Part shown: positions 50,616-61,568 of the stretch, in pieces
How the letters are laid out: every line of letters begins with the position of its first letter
Numbering within the stretch: position 1 is the first letter of the stretch
Source of the DNA: Panax quinquefolius
Lineage: Eukaryota; Streptophyta; Magnoliopsida; Apiales; Araliaceae
Direction: 5' to 3'
DNA: 64,000 nt
Assembly (NCBI GenBank): GCA_020205615.1
Contig: JAINUW010000731.1
Coordinates: 62,001 to 126,000, forward strand
Program-made: the position numbers and the translations under genes
Notes under the pieces: generated by a model
What the model was told of the DNA's origin: nothing
The model's database searches: none
The model's input: only the letters and a program-made list of their open reading frames with translations

Positions 50616-51912
50616 AGATTCTGTCCCCAGAATCACTATACAAGATCAAGCAAATAACTGAGGATAATTCTTCATCATAACACTTTCGAGTTCACACGTA
50701 GCTTTCTCAGCATCGTGGTTCCTCTAGATTACCTTAACAGAAGGTATCACCTTATTCCTCAGTACTTGCTCTTTTCTGTCAATAATTTGAACAGGGACTT
50801 CTTCATATGATAAATCATTCTCAAACTATAAGGGCTCATATTCGATAACATGTTTATAGTCAGGCTTATATGGCCTCAATACTGATACGTGGAAAATATT
50901 ATGAATATGCTCCAACTCCGGAGGTAAAGCTATCTCGTATGCCACTTCGTCAACTCGATAAAGCACTTCAAAAGGTCCTATAAATCTAGGGCTCAATTTC
51001 CCTTTCTTACCAAATCAAATTTTTCCCTTCTAGGGAGACACTTTCAAGAAAACATAACCACCGACATCGAATTTATGATTCAGCCGATGTTGACGCAAGA
51101 TATTTCTTTGTCTCATCTCTTGTTGTGATCTATCTAGCTCGAATAACCTTGATGATCTCGACAAATCTGTTGTACCAATTTGGACCCAATAGTCGACGCT
51201 CACCAACCTCGCCCCAACATAATGGAGTTCAGATTTCTGCCGTATAACGCTTCGTAAGGAGGCATGCCAATACTCGCGTGATAACTATTATTATAAGAAA
51301 ACTCCACCAATGGCAGATGATCATTCCAATTTCCCTTGAAATCTATGATACATGCTCTGAGCATATCTTCCAGTGTTTGGATGGTTCTCTCACCGTCTGT
51401 CGGCCCGAGGATGGTAAGTCATGCTCATTCTCAGCTTTGTTCCCAAACACTCTTGTAATTGCTTCCAAAAATTAGATGTGAAACGTGGACCTCTATCTGA
51501 TACAATAGTCACATGTACACCATGTCTTGTCACAATCTCTTTCACGTACAGTTTTGCTAACCGATCTAGGGTAAATCGAATCTTGATTGGTAAAAAGTGT
51601 GCCGACTTCGTCAGTCGATCGACAATCACCCAAATGGCATCGTATCCTTGCTGGGTCGTCGGAAGACCTACCACAAAATCCATTGTGATATGCTCCCATT
51701 TCCATTCTGGTATCTCCAACGGTTGTAATAATCTGCTTGACCTTTGATGTTCAGCTTTGACTTTCTGACACGTTCAACATTTTTCCACACACTCAGCCAT
51801 ATCTCTCTTCATATTCAGCCACCAAAAATGATGTTTAAGATCTTGGTACATCTTTGTACTCCCAGGGTGAATTGAATATTGAGAGTTGTGAGATTCATTA
51901 AGAATTTCTTCT
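50616..51912 (-). pseudogene. TE-D integrase with chromodomain-like tail
   Basis: The zinc-binding region is at 51755-51900 (HPG, then a WWLNMKRDMAE block and a TCQKVKAEHQ end). The core is in the stretch 51390-51719: [16 protein letters not shown] (first aspartate), [16 protein letters not shown] and TIVSDRGPRFTSNFW (second aspartate). The segment with the glutamate is broken after [10 protein letters not shown]. The C-terminal region can be followed in pieces to CELESVMM and NYPQLF near 50650-50700, the chromodomain-like end. Confidence 0.86.
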
Positions 51913-54138
51913 TTAACCTCTGGTACTGGCGGAACCCAAATTCTCCCTTCGAATCGAAGTAACCCTTCCGAATCGATTTTGAATTTGTTTTCCCACCTTC
52001 GAGATATCTTCTCGCTTTATCTTTTCATGATCTTCATCCCGAAGTTGTGCATTTCTCACTTTATCTACCAACATTGAACTATTTCCTATCTGGAACAACT
52101 TTTCATCGGATTCTGTCGGATATTTAATTTCCAACTCCATCTTACCCATTTCCGACACTAACTTTTCTTTATCAGTTAACATCATTAACTTCTCCTGTCC
52201 CTTCCTACTTAAGGCATCAGCAACAACATTCGCCTTTCCGGGATGATAGAAAATCTCATAATCATAATCTTTGATCAGCTCCAACCAACTTCTTTGTTGC
52301 ATATTCAAATCTTTTTGTGTAAAGATATACTTCAGACTTTTATGGTCGGTATATATATCAAACCTCTCTCCACAAAGATAATGTCTCCAAATTTTTAGGG
52401 CAAACACCACTGCTGCCAACTCTAAGTTAAGAGTCAGATACCCTTTCTCGTAATCTTTCAACTAACATGATTCATACGCAATAACTCTGTCGTTCTGCAT
52501 AAGCACACAGCCTAGTCCTTTATGCGATGCGTCACTATATACCACAAAATTTCCTGTATCATCAGGCAATGGCAACACCGGTGCTGAACTCAACCTCTTC
52601 TTCAATTCCCGAAAACTTTCCTCACACTTCTCTGTCCAAACAAACTTAACCGCTTTCCTAGTTAAATTTGTCAACGGAGTCGCAATCTTGGAAAAGTCTT
52701 GAATAAAACATCGATAGTAACCCGCCAATCCTAAGAAACTCCTTACTTCTGATGGTGTCTTCGGCTGATCCCAGTTTATTATAGCTTCAACCTTTGATGG
52801 ATCTACCAAAATTCCGTCCTTATCAATAACGTGTCCAAGAAACTATACACGTTCCATCCAAAATTCACATTTTGAGAACTTAGCATATAACTTCTCTTTT
52901 CTCAACGTCTCCAACGTCAATCTCAAGTGTTCCACATGTTCCTCCATGGTTTTGGAATATACCAATATATCATCAATAAACACCACCACAAATTTGTCTA
53001 AGAATGGTTTAAACACCTTGTTCATCAAGTCCATGAACGCTGCAGGTGCGTTGGTTAAGCCAAAAGACATAACCAGAAACTCGTAATGACCATACCAAGT
53101 TCTGAATGCTGTTTTTGGTACATCCTCCGGCCTCACCTTCAACTGATGATAACCACTTCTCAAGTCTATCTTAGAGAAATACCTTGTTCCCTTCAACTGA
53201 TCGAGTAGGTCATTAATTCTAGGTAATGGATACTTGTTTTTAATCGTGACTTTATTAAATTATCTATAATCAATGCAGAGCCGCATCGATCCATCTTTCT
53301 TCTTAACAAACAACATCCAGGTTCTCATTAGATGTGAAACACTCTATTGAATATTCTTCTTATCGAGCAACTCTTGTAATTGCACCATCAACTCTTTCAT
53401 CTCTACTGGGGCCATTCTATTTGGTGCCTTAGATATCGGGGTCGTTCTTGGTAGTAAGTCAATCACGAACTCGATTTGTCGATCCGGTGGAAGACCCGGC
53501 AAATCATCTAGAAATATGTCTGCAAAATCTCTTATGATCGGTATCTCTTCCAACTTCGCGGTCTTCTTCTGTGTATCGACGATGTAGGCTAAGTATCCTT
53601 CACATCCTTGTCTCAACAAATTCTTGGCTTGCATCACCGTCAGACAACTTGCTTGTCATGGTGACTTGCTACCAAAGAACACAACCTTTGACGGAGTCAT
53701 AAGGTTAACACACTTCCTTTGGAAATCAATTACTGCTCCGTAATTGAATAACCAATCCATTCCCAGTATAACATCAAATTCACCAAGTCTAATTGGTATC
53801 AAATCTACCATCATCGCATGACCTTTTATAACCACTCCACAATTCCTATATATGAATTTAATAGGAATTACTTCCTTATTCGCGATCTCTATACTTAAGG
53901 GAAATTCTAATTCTTCCTGAGGCAAATCTAAGTTTTGAGCAAATTCATCGGATATAAATTAACAAGTAGCACCCGAATCAAATAGTACATAAGCATTAAT
54001 GCCATTAATCGGAATGATACCTGACACCACATCCTTAGACTGTACAGCATCTTGCATAGTCATATTGAAAGTCCTCGCAGTGGGTTGGCTTGATTGAGCT
54101 AGTCCAGTGATAGTCAATGCACCGCCACCGTTGTTGTT
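51913..54138 (-). pseudogene. TE-D protease, reverse transcriptase and RNase H in one frame with stops
   Basis: The frame runs unbroken by indels from 54138 to 51913, interrupted only by stops at 53959 (TAA), 53656 (TGA), 53344 (TAG), 53260 (TAA), 52843 (TAG) and 52462 (TAG), coordinates of the low end. The protease has FDVILGMDWL (53760-53790). Reverse transcriptase has [37 protein letters not shown] and [12 protein letters not shown] (52970-53010). RNase H has [16 protein letters not shown] (52485-52560), [11 protein letters not shown] and [15 protein letters not shown] (52195-52260). Three stops lie where a glutamine is expected in the family. Confidence 0.9.
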
Positions 54139-55178
54139 TCATTTTCCGCCACTTGCACTTCCTGCTGGCTTCTTAGGGTAATCACGAGCCATGTGATCCT
54201 TCGAACCGCAGGTAAAACATGCTCCTTTCTTCGGACTAAAAAAGTTCAGTGCAATGTGTCCCTCTTGACCACAGTTGAAACACACTCGCTTTCCCTTCAC
54301 ACATAACCCATTATGGTTCTTCCCGCAAGTTGCGCAAGCCCCAAACTTTTTCTTCTGCTGATTTCCCATTGTCCTCCTGCAGTCGAATTCTCGCTCCATT
54401 TTCTCTTCTGATTATTACTTCCAACATTACTTCCACCCGCCTTATTCTCATTCTTATTCTTCTTCTTCTTCTTCTTCTTCTCCTTCTTCTTCTATTCTTG
54501 ATTGTACTTGGTCAAGGCATTGCTTCCACCTTCCGCGATGATTGCCTTCTCCAGTACAACCGCAAATGTGTTTAGCTAGAACATTGAAACCTTGCTGTAA
54601 AGCGATGGCTTCAATCCTTGTTTGAATCTTCTGGCTTTGCGTTCATTAGTATTAACTTGATAAGTGGAAAACCTTGCCAACTCATTAAATTTCGCAGCAT
54701 ATTCCGGCACCGTCATCATTCCTTGCTTCAACTCCAAAAATTACACTTCCAGCTGATTCTGAGAATTCGCTGGAAAGTACATTTCGAAAAACATTTCTTT
54801 GAATCTATCCCATGCTATCACTCCTTGTCCTCCACTTAACCTTGTTTGATTGCCACCAAGAGCTAGCTTCAGACTTCAAACAGTAAACGCTATGAACGCA
54901 TCTTTTTGATCTTCGTTAACTCTAGCAACGTCGAACACCTTCTCCATTTCCATGATCCAGGTTTGGGCTTCCACTGGATTCATAGACCCTTGAAATTATG
55001 GCGGTCCAACCGCTTTGAATTCCTTGAATGTAGTGACTTGAGCTTGCAGTTGATTCACAAGTGCACCCGTCAACAGAGCTACCAGCTGCTGAACTGGATT
55101 AGTGTTGGTCTCGTTGTTATTATTAGTGGACTCCTCAGGAGGTGCTTACTGATGTGGTTGTCTTCTTCTAGGAGGCAT
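54139..55178 (-). pseudogene. TE-D gag
   Basis: It starts at ATG 55178 (MPPRRRQPHQ). The capsid part has VEAQTWIMEMEKVFDVA, RFKEMFFEMYFPANSQNQLEV and EYAAKFNELARF. Stops lie at 55146 (TAA), 54996 (TAA), 54876 (TGA), 54741 (TAA) and 54576 (TAG) without loss of frame. The frame shifts once at the (CTT)n tract (54447-54494). Three zinc-binding segments follow in 54139-54399: CATCGKNHNGLC, CFNCGQEGHIA (its last cysteine is changed) and CFTCGSKDHMARDY, also missing its last cysteine. The stop 54139 (TGA) ends the open stretch. Confidence 0.88.
54447..54494. repeat. (CTT)n microsatellite inside TE-D gag
   Basis: A run of CTT triplets with a few interruptions. On the coding strand it is AAG-rich and lies where gag changes frame. 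Confidence 0.9.
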
Positions 55179-55478
55179 TTTCTGTTAAAATATATGCTTA
55201 TTAGCTCATTACTCAACTTCTTGGGTATTTAAAGTTTAACTTAAACATTCCAAAATTAATGTTTTAACACAAAACATTTCAAATAAACTTTAATATTTTA
55301 TTCATTCATAACGTTTTAGAACATGATAAAGATAGCATATCTGTTATAAACATTCACTTTCCTGAACTAGACAAGTTTCAGGATTACATACTAATACTAT
55401 CCCTTTATTTATCTCAAAATAAGGGATTCACAATTTATTTATTCACATAATTGACCACATATTATTATCTATCTTATT
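55179..55478 (-). other. TE-D leader between upstream frame and gag
   Basis: AT-rich, with no gene. On the minus strand, after the stop of the upstream frame, there is an AATAAA-type signal (in GAATAAAATATTAAAG) and then the gag ATG. Confidence 0.6.
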
Positions 55479-56171
55479 CTATCTAGGCATATTAAGACAT
55501 CGTAGGGCTTCCCAACGCTCTTCCTCCATGATACGATATGCCGTTCTGCGATCCATCACGAACCACGACAAATTCTCAAACTGTGGTGGATAATAGTAGA
55601 CTCGATCCTGGGCCCTATTAATTGCCAAATTAAAAGAATAATCCATCTCCTTCATCTTGGCTTTCTTCACTTGAACCTTAGCCTCAGCACAGTCTGCACG
55701 TTGAGTAGCCTTCATCCACGCATCCTCTACTCTTGCAAGCTTAGCTGATTCCTCCTTGAAATCATCTTTCAATTTCTCCATGTCAGTCTTCATCTTCTCG
55801 TGCACTGCCAATAGGTCTTCATGCTGACCCTTTGTATGAACCAGATCCCACTCCGTGTTTCCAAGTTTCGAATCAAGTTCCTGAATCTCTGCATCCTTTT
55901 TCTCCATCGAAGCATGATGCATTTCAACCATTTCCTTCAGCTCCTCGACCCCGTCATGTAATTCTACATTACGGTCATACAAAGCATCATAAATCTCAGC
56001 CGATATGGAGTTTGGTGAAAACTCCTCGGGATCCTCCTCTTCATCATCCTCTTCTACCTCCTCAGAACTATCCTCCTCGGGATCGGTCACAAGCACATCC
56101 TCTTGGATCAACTGCTCCCGCACTATGTGAATATCCCAGGGCTCATCATCTATAGGTATCTGAGGTATCAC
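55479..56171 (-). CDS. Unrecognised acidic coiled-coil protein upstream of TE-D gag
   Basis: I do not recognise this protein. It is 230 codons without a stop, between a dead gag on one side and a fusion point on the other. Residues 1-55 are strongly acidic (DPEEDSSEEVEEDDEEEDPEE). Residues 60-180 look like a long coiled coil rich in E, K, L and A. The C-terminal part (YYYPPQFENLSWFVMDRRTAY) is more hydrophobic. The first codon here is GTG and the frame stays open upstream into the junction, so the true start is lost or lies in the missing 5' part. It could be an extra leader protein of this retrotransposon family or a captured host fragment. Its lack of stops contrasts with TE-D gag-pol. Confidence 0.55.
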   Translation of the reverse strand: MIPQIPIDDEPWDIHIVREQLIQEDVLVTDPEEDSSEEVEEDDEEEDPEEFSPNSISAEIYDALYDRNVELHDGVEELKEMVEMHHASMEKKDAEIQELDSKLGNTEWDLVHTKGQHEDLLAVHEKMKTDMEKLKDDFKEESAKLARVEDAWMKATQRADCAEAKVQVKKAKMKEMDYSFNLAINRAQDRVYYYPPQFENLSWFVMDRRTAYRIMEEERWEALRCLNMPR

Positions 56172-57584
56172 CTCTCTAGCTGGACTGCTAATAGCTCCTT
56201 CTCGGTAGTGGTATAATTTAGTTGGGCATCCGTTAACGTCTTACTAGCATAGTATATAGCATGAAAAATTTTATCATTTTGTTGGCCAAGAACTGCGCCA
56301 ATCACAAAGTCGCTAGCATCACACATTAATTCGAACGGGATACTCCAATCTGGCGCTATGATTACAGGTGCAGTAACTAGTTTCTTCTTCAACCCATCAA
56401 AAGCTTCCAAGCATGCTTGATCAAAGTTGAATGGGACATCCTTCTACAAAAGATTACAAAGTGGTTTCGTGATTTTGGAGAAGTCTTTTATAAATCGTCT
56501 ATAGAAACCAGCGTGTCCCAAAAAACCAAATTCGAATACCCTTTACTGAAATAGGCGATGGCAGGCTCTCAATAGTTTCGATTTTAGCTCTATCAACCTC
56601 AATTCCTTTTGATGACACTCGATGAGCCAAGATTATTCCCTCTTGCACCATAAAATGACATTTCTCTCAGTTTAAAACCAAATTCATTTCCATACACCGT
56701 TTGAGCACGAGAGTGAGATTTTCCAAACAATAATCAAACGAATCCCCAAAAACTAAAAAATCAGCCATAGATACCTCGAGATTTTGTTCGACCATATAGG
56801 AAAAAATAGCTATCATACACCGTTGAAATGTCGCCAGCGCATTACATAATCCAAAATACATTCTGCGAAAAGTAAACGTACCATATGGGCATGTGAATGT
56901 CATCTTCTCCTGATCTTCGGGTGCAATGGCAATCTGGTTATAACCTGAGTATCCATCCAAGAGACAATAATACTCATGCACTGCAAGCATGTCCAACATC
57001 TGATCTATGAATGGTAGAGGAAAGTGGTCCTTACGAGTGGCCTTATTCAACTTTCTGTAATCCATACACACCCGCCAACCCGTAACTGTTCGAGTCAAGA
57101 TCAATTCATTATTCTCATTTGTAACTATTGTCATTCCACCTTTCTTTGGCACACATTGAACCGGACTTACCCATGAGCTATTTGACATAGGGTAGATAAT
57201 TCCCGCGTCCAACCATTTAATGATTTCCTTTTTGACAACTACCTTCATGATGGGATTGAGTCTTCGTTGTTGTTCAATAGTCGGTTTCGCTTCATCTTCA
57301 AACAAAATCTTATGCATACGAATTGATGGGCTTATCCCCTTGATATCTGTAAGAGTCCACCCAAGAGCAGTCTTGTATTGCCGAAGTACCCTTAGTAGCT
57401 TTTCTTCTTGAACCTTATCAAGCGATCTAGAAATAATAATTGGAATTGAGGAAGAAGAACCAAAGTAGGCATACCATAGATGGTTAGGCAATGGTTTAAG
57501 TTCCAAGGTAGGCGGTTCTGCTAAGGATGATTTCACCTTTTCATCTGGCTTTCCCCAATAATCCAGAGGTTCAATTTTATGCAA
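56168..57584 (-). pseudogene. TE-E reverse transcriptase and start of RNase H (Athila type)
   Basis: The stretch 57584-56667 has CMDYRKLNKATRKDHFPLPFIDQ, then EYYCLLDGYSGYNQIAIAPEDQ, TFTCPYGTFTFRRM and FGLCNALATFQRCM, all typical of Athila. The active-site box reads SMADF (56755-56770) where the family has MDDF, so a catalytic aspartate is replaced by alanine. A TGA stop at 56667 replaces a tryptophan-type codon. The tether region 56420-56660 is frame-broken. RNase H resumes at 56410 with APDWSIPFELMCDASDFVIGAV and ATTEKELLAV-like sequence and ends abruptly near 56186 at the junction with TE-D. Confidence 0.88.
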
Positions 57585-57611
57585 ACATCGTGTGAACTTC
57601 GGAGCTGAATC

Positions 57612-58388
57612 TTACATTTGAACCCATTCTAGCACAGTTGAATCATCAAATAAATTTTCACTAACCAATGCGGTTTCAAGAGGGTCTTTATTCACAGATT
57701 CACTAAATACCTCTCCAGTTGCTTCTTCAATAAGATCAACTCTAAAGCACTCTTCCTCTCCCTTCGGAAATTTCGCCTTGAAGACATTAAAAGTTATTTC
57801 CTCATCTTGGACTCTCATTGTTAACTCTCCTTTTTGTACATAAATTAATGTCCTTCCAATGGCTAAAAATGGTCTTCCAAGGATAATGGGTATGTCTTTA
57901 TCTTCTTCATAGTCCAACACAATGAAGTCGGCTGGAAATATGAATTTGTCCACCTTCACTAATATGTCTTCCACAATGCCCCTAGGGTATGTCACTAATC
58001 TATCTGCAAGTTGTAGAGATATATTTGTTGCCTTTGGTGCTGGTAGTCCTAACTGAGTGTAGATCGAAAGTGGCATCAAGTTAATACTCGCACCCAAATC
58101 ACACAAACATCTGTTAAAGAACTGGGGTCCAATCGTGCACAGTATGGGGAACCTACCCAGATCCTTCAACTTCGTTGGTAACTTTCTTTGCAGAATTGCG
58201 CTACATTCTTCTGTCAACGCTACAGTTTCAAACTCCCCTAGCTTCTTCTTTCTTACTAAAATATATTTCATGAATTTCACATAGCTAGGCATTTGTTCTA
58301 AAGCATCTGCGAATGGAATGTTGATTTGCAGCTTTTTGAACACTTCTAAAAATTTCAAAAATTGTCTATCTAATTTTTGCTTTTGCAA
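57612..58388 (-). pseudogene. TE-E aspartic protease region (Athila type)
   Basis: A 258-codon open stretch: DRQFLKFLEVFKKLQINIPF, then YVKFMKYILVRKKKL and ALTEECSAILQRKLP, the conserved lead-in of Athila proteases, then the active site FNRCLCDLGASINLMPLS and DFIVLDYEEDKDIPIILGRPFL. Athila elements use DLGAS in place of DTGAS, so this site is as in the family. It would cut the polyprotein. A stop at 57612-57614 separates it from the reverse transcriptase, which is in the same frame. Confidence 0.87.
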
Positions 58389-59140
58389 TATTTGAGAAAA
58401 GCAGCATTGTGGTAATGATCTTTGTTTTCTTATCTTCTTGTTGTTTTTTCACAACTTTTTCCCCAGATTTACTTTCCTAATTTCCACTCTCTTTTTCACT
58501 ATCCTCGGCAGAAATTATTTTCTTTTTTCCATCTAAATCAGTAGTCAACTCCTTCCCACTTCTGAGTGTGTAACCGCTTCTACAATGCTCATTTCCATCA
58601 TTCCTTGGATTTTTCTCCGGTATCCTTGGGTAAAGAACCGGAGTTCTAGTATTCAAAGCACTAGCTATCTGCCCAATTTGGTTCTCAAGGTTCTTTATTG
58701 CAGCTGATTGGTTTTTCGTTGTGGCTTCAAACTGAGTTGCCAATCTTGCCAAAAATTCTTCCATTTGTGATAGCTTATCAGGTTGTTGAGGTTGTGGGTG
58801 TTGTTGAGATTGTTGATGTGGCTGAAATCCAGGTGGATATGATTGCCTTGGAGTTATGTGCTTGAGCATGTGACTGATTATTACTCCAAGAAAAATTCGG
58901 GTAGTTTCTCACTCCCGGATTGTAATTGTTTGGATAACTGCCCTACTGCCTGTTATAACTAGAAACAAACTAGACTGACTCCGGATTTATAGCACATTGA
59001 TCACTTGAGTGGCTACCCGTACATATTTCATAAATCGTTTCCATTTTCTGAACTGGTTGTACCCCAAGTGCATCTATCTTCTTTGTAAGAGCAGAAATCT
59101 GAGCTGTCACTTGAGGTGACAATTCTGTCATCGCATCAAC
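58389..59140 (-). pseudogene. TE-E gag C-terminal part
   Basis: The region reads ALTKKIDALGVQ, CTGSHSSDQC, SYNRQ and NYNPGVRNYPNFSW with stops at 59141 (TAA), 58970 (TAG) and 58943 (TAG) in frame. After a one-base shift near 58865 comes the 130-codon stretch 58869-58477: a glutamine- and proline-rich part, then MEEFLARLATQFEATTKNQ and IKNLENQIGQIASALNTR, and SGYTLRSGKEL. The last two blocks are Athila gag hallmarks. The TAG stops at 58970 and 58943 follow valine and glutamine where CAG is expected. Confidence 0.83.
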
Positions 59141-59920
59141 TTAATACACCCCGACTGTCCTTGGCTGAGCCGTTCTTGCTGTTGGCCACTGATAATTATT
59201 AGCTGCCATGGTTTCAAGCAACTGATACACCTCATCACAATTCTTATCCATAATAGCTCCTCCCACTGCAGCATCTATACTCAATCTCACCGTGCTGAAT
59301 AAACCATTATAAAAAGTTTGCACTTGAAGCCATTTAGGAATCCCATGGTGTGGACATTTTCGTAATGAGTCTTTGAATCTCTCCCAAGCTTCATATAGTG
59401 ATTCTGAATCGTGCTGAACAAAAGAGAAGATATCATTCTTCAACTTTTCTATTTTTGCAGGCGGGAAAAACTTTGCAAGAAATTTTTGGGCTAGGTCATT
59501 CCATGTAGTAATCGAGCCTGGTGGTAGTGAATGAAGCCAACTCTTAGCCTTATCTCTGAGAGTAAATGGAAATAGCCTTAGCCTTATTGCATCCTCTGAC
59601 ACATTATTGTACTTAAGAATATCGTAGATCTCTATAAAGCTGACTATGTGATCGTTCGGATCTTCATTCGGTAACCCTCCAAACTGACATGAATTTTGAA
59701 TCATCTGTATTGTCCCCGGTTTTATCTTAAAACTTGTAGCAGTAATGGTAGTCCTCGTAATACTCAACTGAATTTTAGTAACCCGTGGCATAGCATAATC
59801 CCGCAGTGCTTTTTGCTCTTCTTCAGCCATAGTATCTTTCTTATCAAGTGCCTCTTTGGTTTCTTTAACCCACTTACGCAACCGCTGAAATTTTTTCTCG
59901 ATGTCATCCTCGTGAGGCAA
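59141..59920 (-). pseudogene. TE-E gag capsid domain (Athila type)
   Basis: A stretch of 259 codons with FKIKPGTIQMIQNSCQFGGL, PNDHIVSFIEIYD, DAIRLRLFPFTLRDKAKSWL, PPGSITTWNDLAQKFLAKFF and RKCPHHGIPKWLQVQTFYNG. This is the retrotransposon gag domain in its Athila form. The first ATG is at 59920; the upstream frame reaches a stop within about 20 bp in this frame. It is the best kept coding block of TE-E. Confidence 0.88.
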
Positions 59921-60064
59921 TAAATCTGGCTTCTTCGATCACATTTGCATACACTAGTTAAAAACACCTAAATATAACAGAAAAGAAAAAGTTTAAATTA
60001 AGATTAACTCTATTAAAATTAATAATGACAAAATAGTAAACTAATTTCCCTGGCAACGGCTCCA
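59921..60064 (-). promoter_or_regulatory. TE-E leader and primer binding site
   Basis: On the minus strand TGGAGCCGTTGCCAGGGA starts at 60064. This is the tRNA-Asp type primer site TGGCGCCGTTGCCGGGGA known from Athila elements, with changes at two positions. A short leader follows before gag. Confidence 0.82.
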
Positions 60065-61396
60065 AAAACTTATTTCTTAATTTCTTAATAGCTTTTTAAC
60101 ACGCAAGCATACGCGTTCAATTGTAATATTTAACAAGCAAGGATATCGTTCCCACGAGGAAATAAACTAATATTTATCAATTACTAATTCTAATGCAATT
60201 AATCCTATTTTAAACTACGAAATATTGTTTGTGATTTGAAAATTAATCTCAACAAAACTAATAATTAAAATCAGAATTTCACAAGAGTAACTGTAGATTT
60301 AACTGGTTAAGATTACAAATTCCCTTGGTATTTCATTTAAATCAATTTACTTTCCATTTAAATCAATTAATTAATATGAATCATTATCCAAGAATGCTTT
60401 ATAAAATTCACGCACTTTTTCCAAAACATGTGAACAAATCCTCCTAACTCCGATCCTTAAGACACAAAATTACAAGGAACACCCTAGTCAACTAATTCAT
60501 TATATTCCTGTGTTAATCAAGTTAATTAGGGTTTTACGCACAAATTCTTTCAATGGATACAAAAGACACATAGGTATATTCCTATCCTACATGCTAATCA
60601 TATTAACCCTATTCGCATTATATATAACAGATGTTATCATATCCAGATCTTAATCTATACTCCATCTTCCAATTTTATATAGATTATCACAGTAATTGTT
60701 GGCCAAACAATTAATCAATACACATAAGATAGGAAAAATAATTCAATAAAAACCAACTTTCATTCAATGGGAAGGTTCAATTTAAACTATATACCAAGTT
60801 CGGTTACAATCTTAATGAAAATTTAGTTCATGCTAATAATAAAGAAAAACATCATCCAGATTAATAATCCAAACATCCCCTAGATAATTACAAAAGATAA
60901 AACTAGAGAAGAGAAGAAGAAACTCTGAATTTGCTCCAATACACTTTTTGATCTTCAGCCATTGCAATCCTCCTTCGTATTTTTTCTTTGTTGTTCTCTT
61001 TGCAAATCTCTTGAAAAATTGAGTGATACATCTTTTCTAAAGTCTTCTCCTATTTGTATTAGTCTCCCATCTCATTCAGATTCCTTTTTGGCTTCAAAAA
61101 CCCACTTGGCAGTAGAAAATCCTCCTTCAACCGCACATGCGCGCCTAGGCGCTCAACACAGGCCATTTCCAAGCGCCTAGGCGCTTGCCCAGGACAACAT
61201 AATTACAAAAATGCCACTCAACTCTTTTTTTAATGATTTTTGACCTTTTTCTTCTCTAAAATGACCAATTTGTCCCTCCAGCTCCAACCTACAAGAAATA
61301 AACACAAAACATATAAAAAGATACTAAAAAAAAATTAAAGATAGCAATAATTAAGTTTAATTATATCGGATTCATAGGTATAAAACCTACTCATCA
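60065..61396 (-). repeat. TE-E 5' LTR
   Basis: On the minus strand it starts TGATGAGTAGGTTTTATACC at 61396 and ends just before the primer site; the terminal CA is not clear. Length is about 1.33 kb. AT-rich except for a GC-rich palindromic patch (61141-61186). No second copy is present for comparison. Confidence 0.7.
61141..61186. repeat. Two GCGCCTAGGCGC palindromes
   Basis: GCGCCTAGGCGC (61141-61152) and AAGCGCCTAGGCGCTT (61171-61186) are perfect palindromes of 12 and 16 bp, 18 bp apart, in an otherwise AT-rich LTR. Confidence 0.92.
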
Positions 61397-61568
61397 AAAT
61401 CCTCTCACACATGTTTTAATCCCTCCTTTATAATTTTTTTAAATTATTTCTTATTGTTCAAACTCTATTTGAGCGTATTCTTTCATTATCTTCATATTCC
61501 TTCTCTAAGGTTATAGCTTACTTGTATTCTACCCAAGGTTTATAACCTATAGCTTTGATACCAACCTA
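61397..61568 (-). promoter_or_regulatory. TE-C leader and primer binding site
   Basis: On the minus strand TTGGTATCAAAGCTATAGG starts at 61564, resembling the tRNA-Met site TGGTATCAGAGC with G changed to A. The following leader to 61397 has no gene; its right half is interrupted by TE-E at 61396. Confidence 0.78.

Larger units (their letters stand above)
47910..56178 (-). mobile_element. TE-D: Tekay-type gypsy element lacking its 5' end
   Basis: The minus-strand order is an unusual upstream reading frame (56171-55479), leader, gag (55178-54139), protease-reverse transcriptase-RNase H (54138-51913), integrase with a chromodomain-like end (51912-50616), polypurine tract, 3' LTR (50534-47910). 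The 5' LTR and primer site are missing: at about 56178 the sequence passes abruptly into an Athila-type RNase H (TE-E). Confidence 0.87.
56180..61396 (-). mobile_element. TE-E: 5' half of an Athila-type gypsy element
   Basis: The minus-strand order is LTR (61396 to about 60065), primer site, gag, protease, reverse transcriptase, start of RNase H, then a sudden end at the TE-D junction. Integrase and 3' LTR are missing. Gag, protease and reverse transcriptase all carry Athila signatures. Confidence 0.85.

Noticed and set aside
55832..56155. 107-codon plus-strand frame opposite the coiled-coil frame
   Set aside because: Rich in proline and histidine because it is antisense to acidic and lysine codons; no domain is visible.
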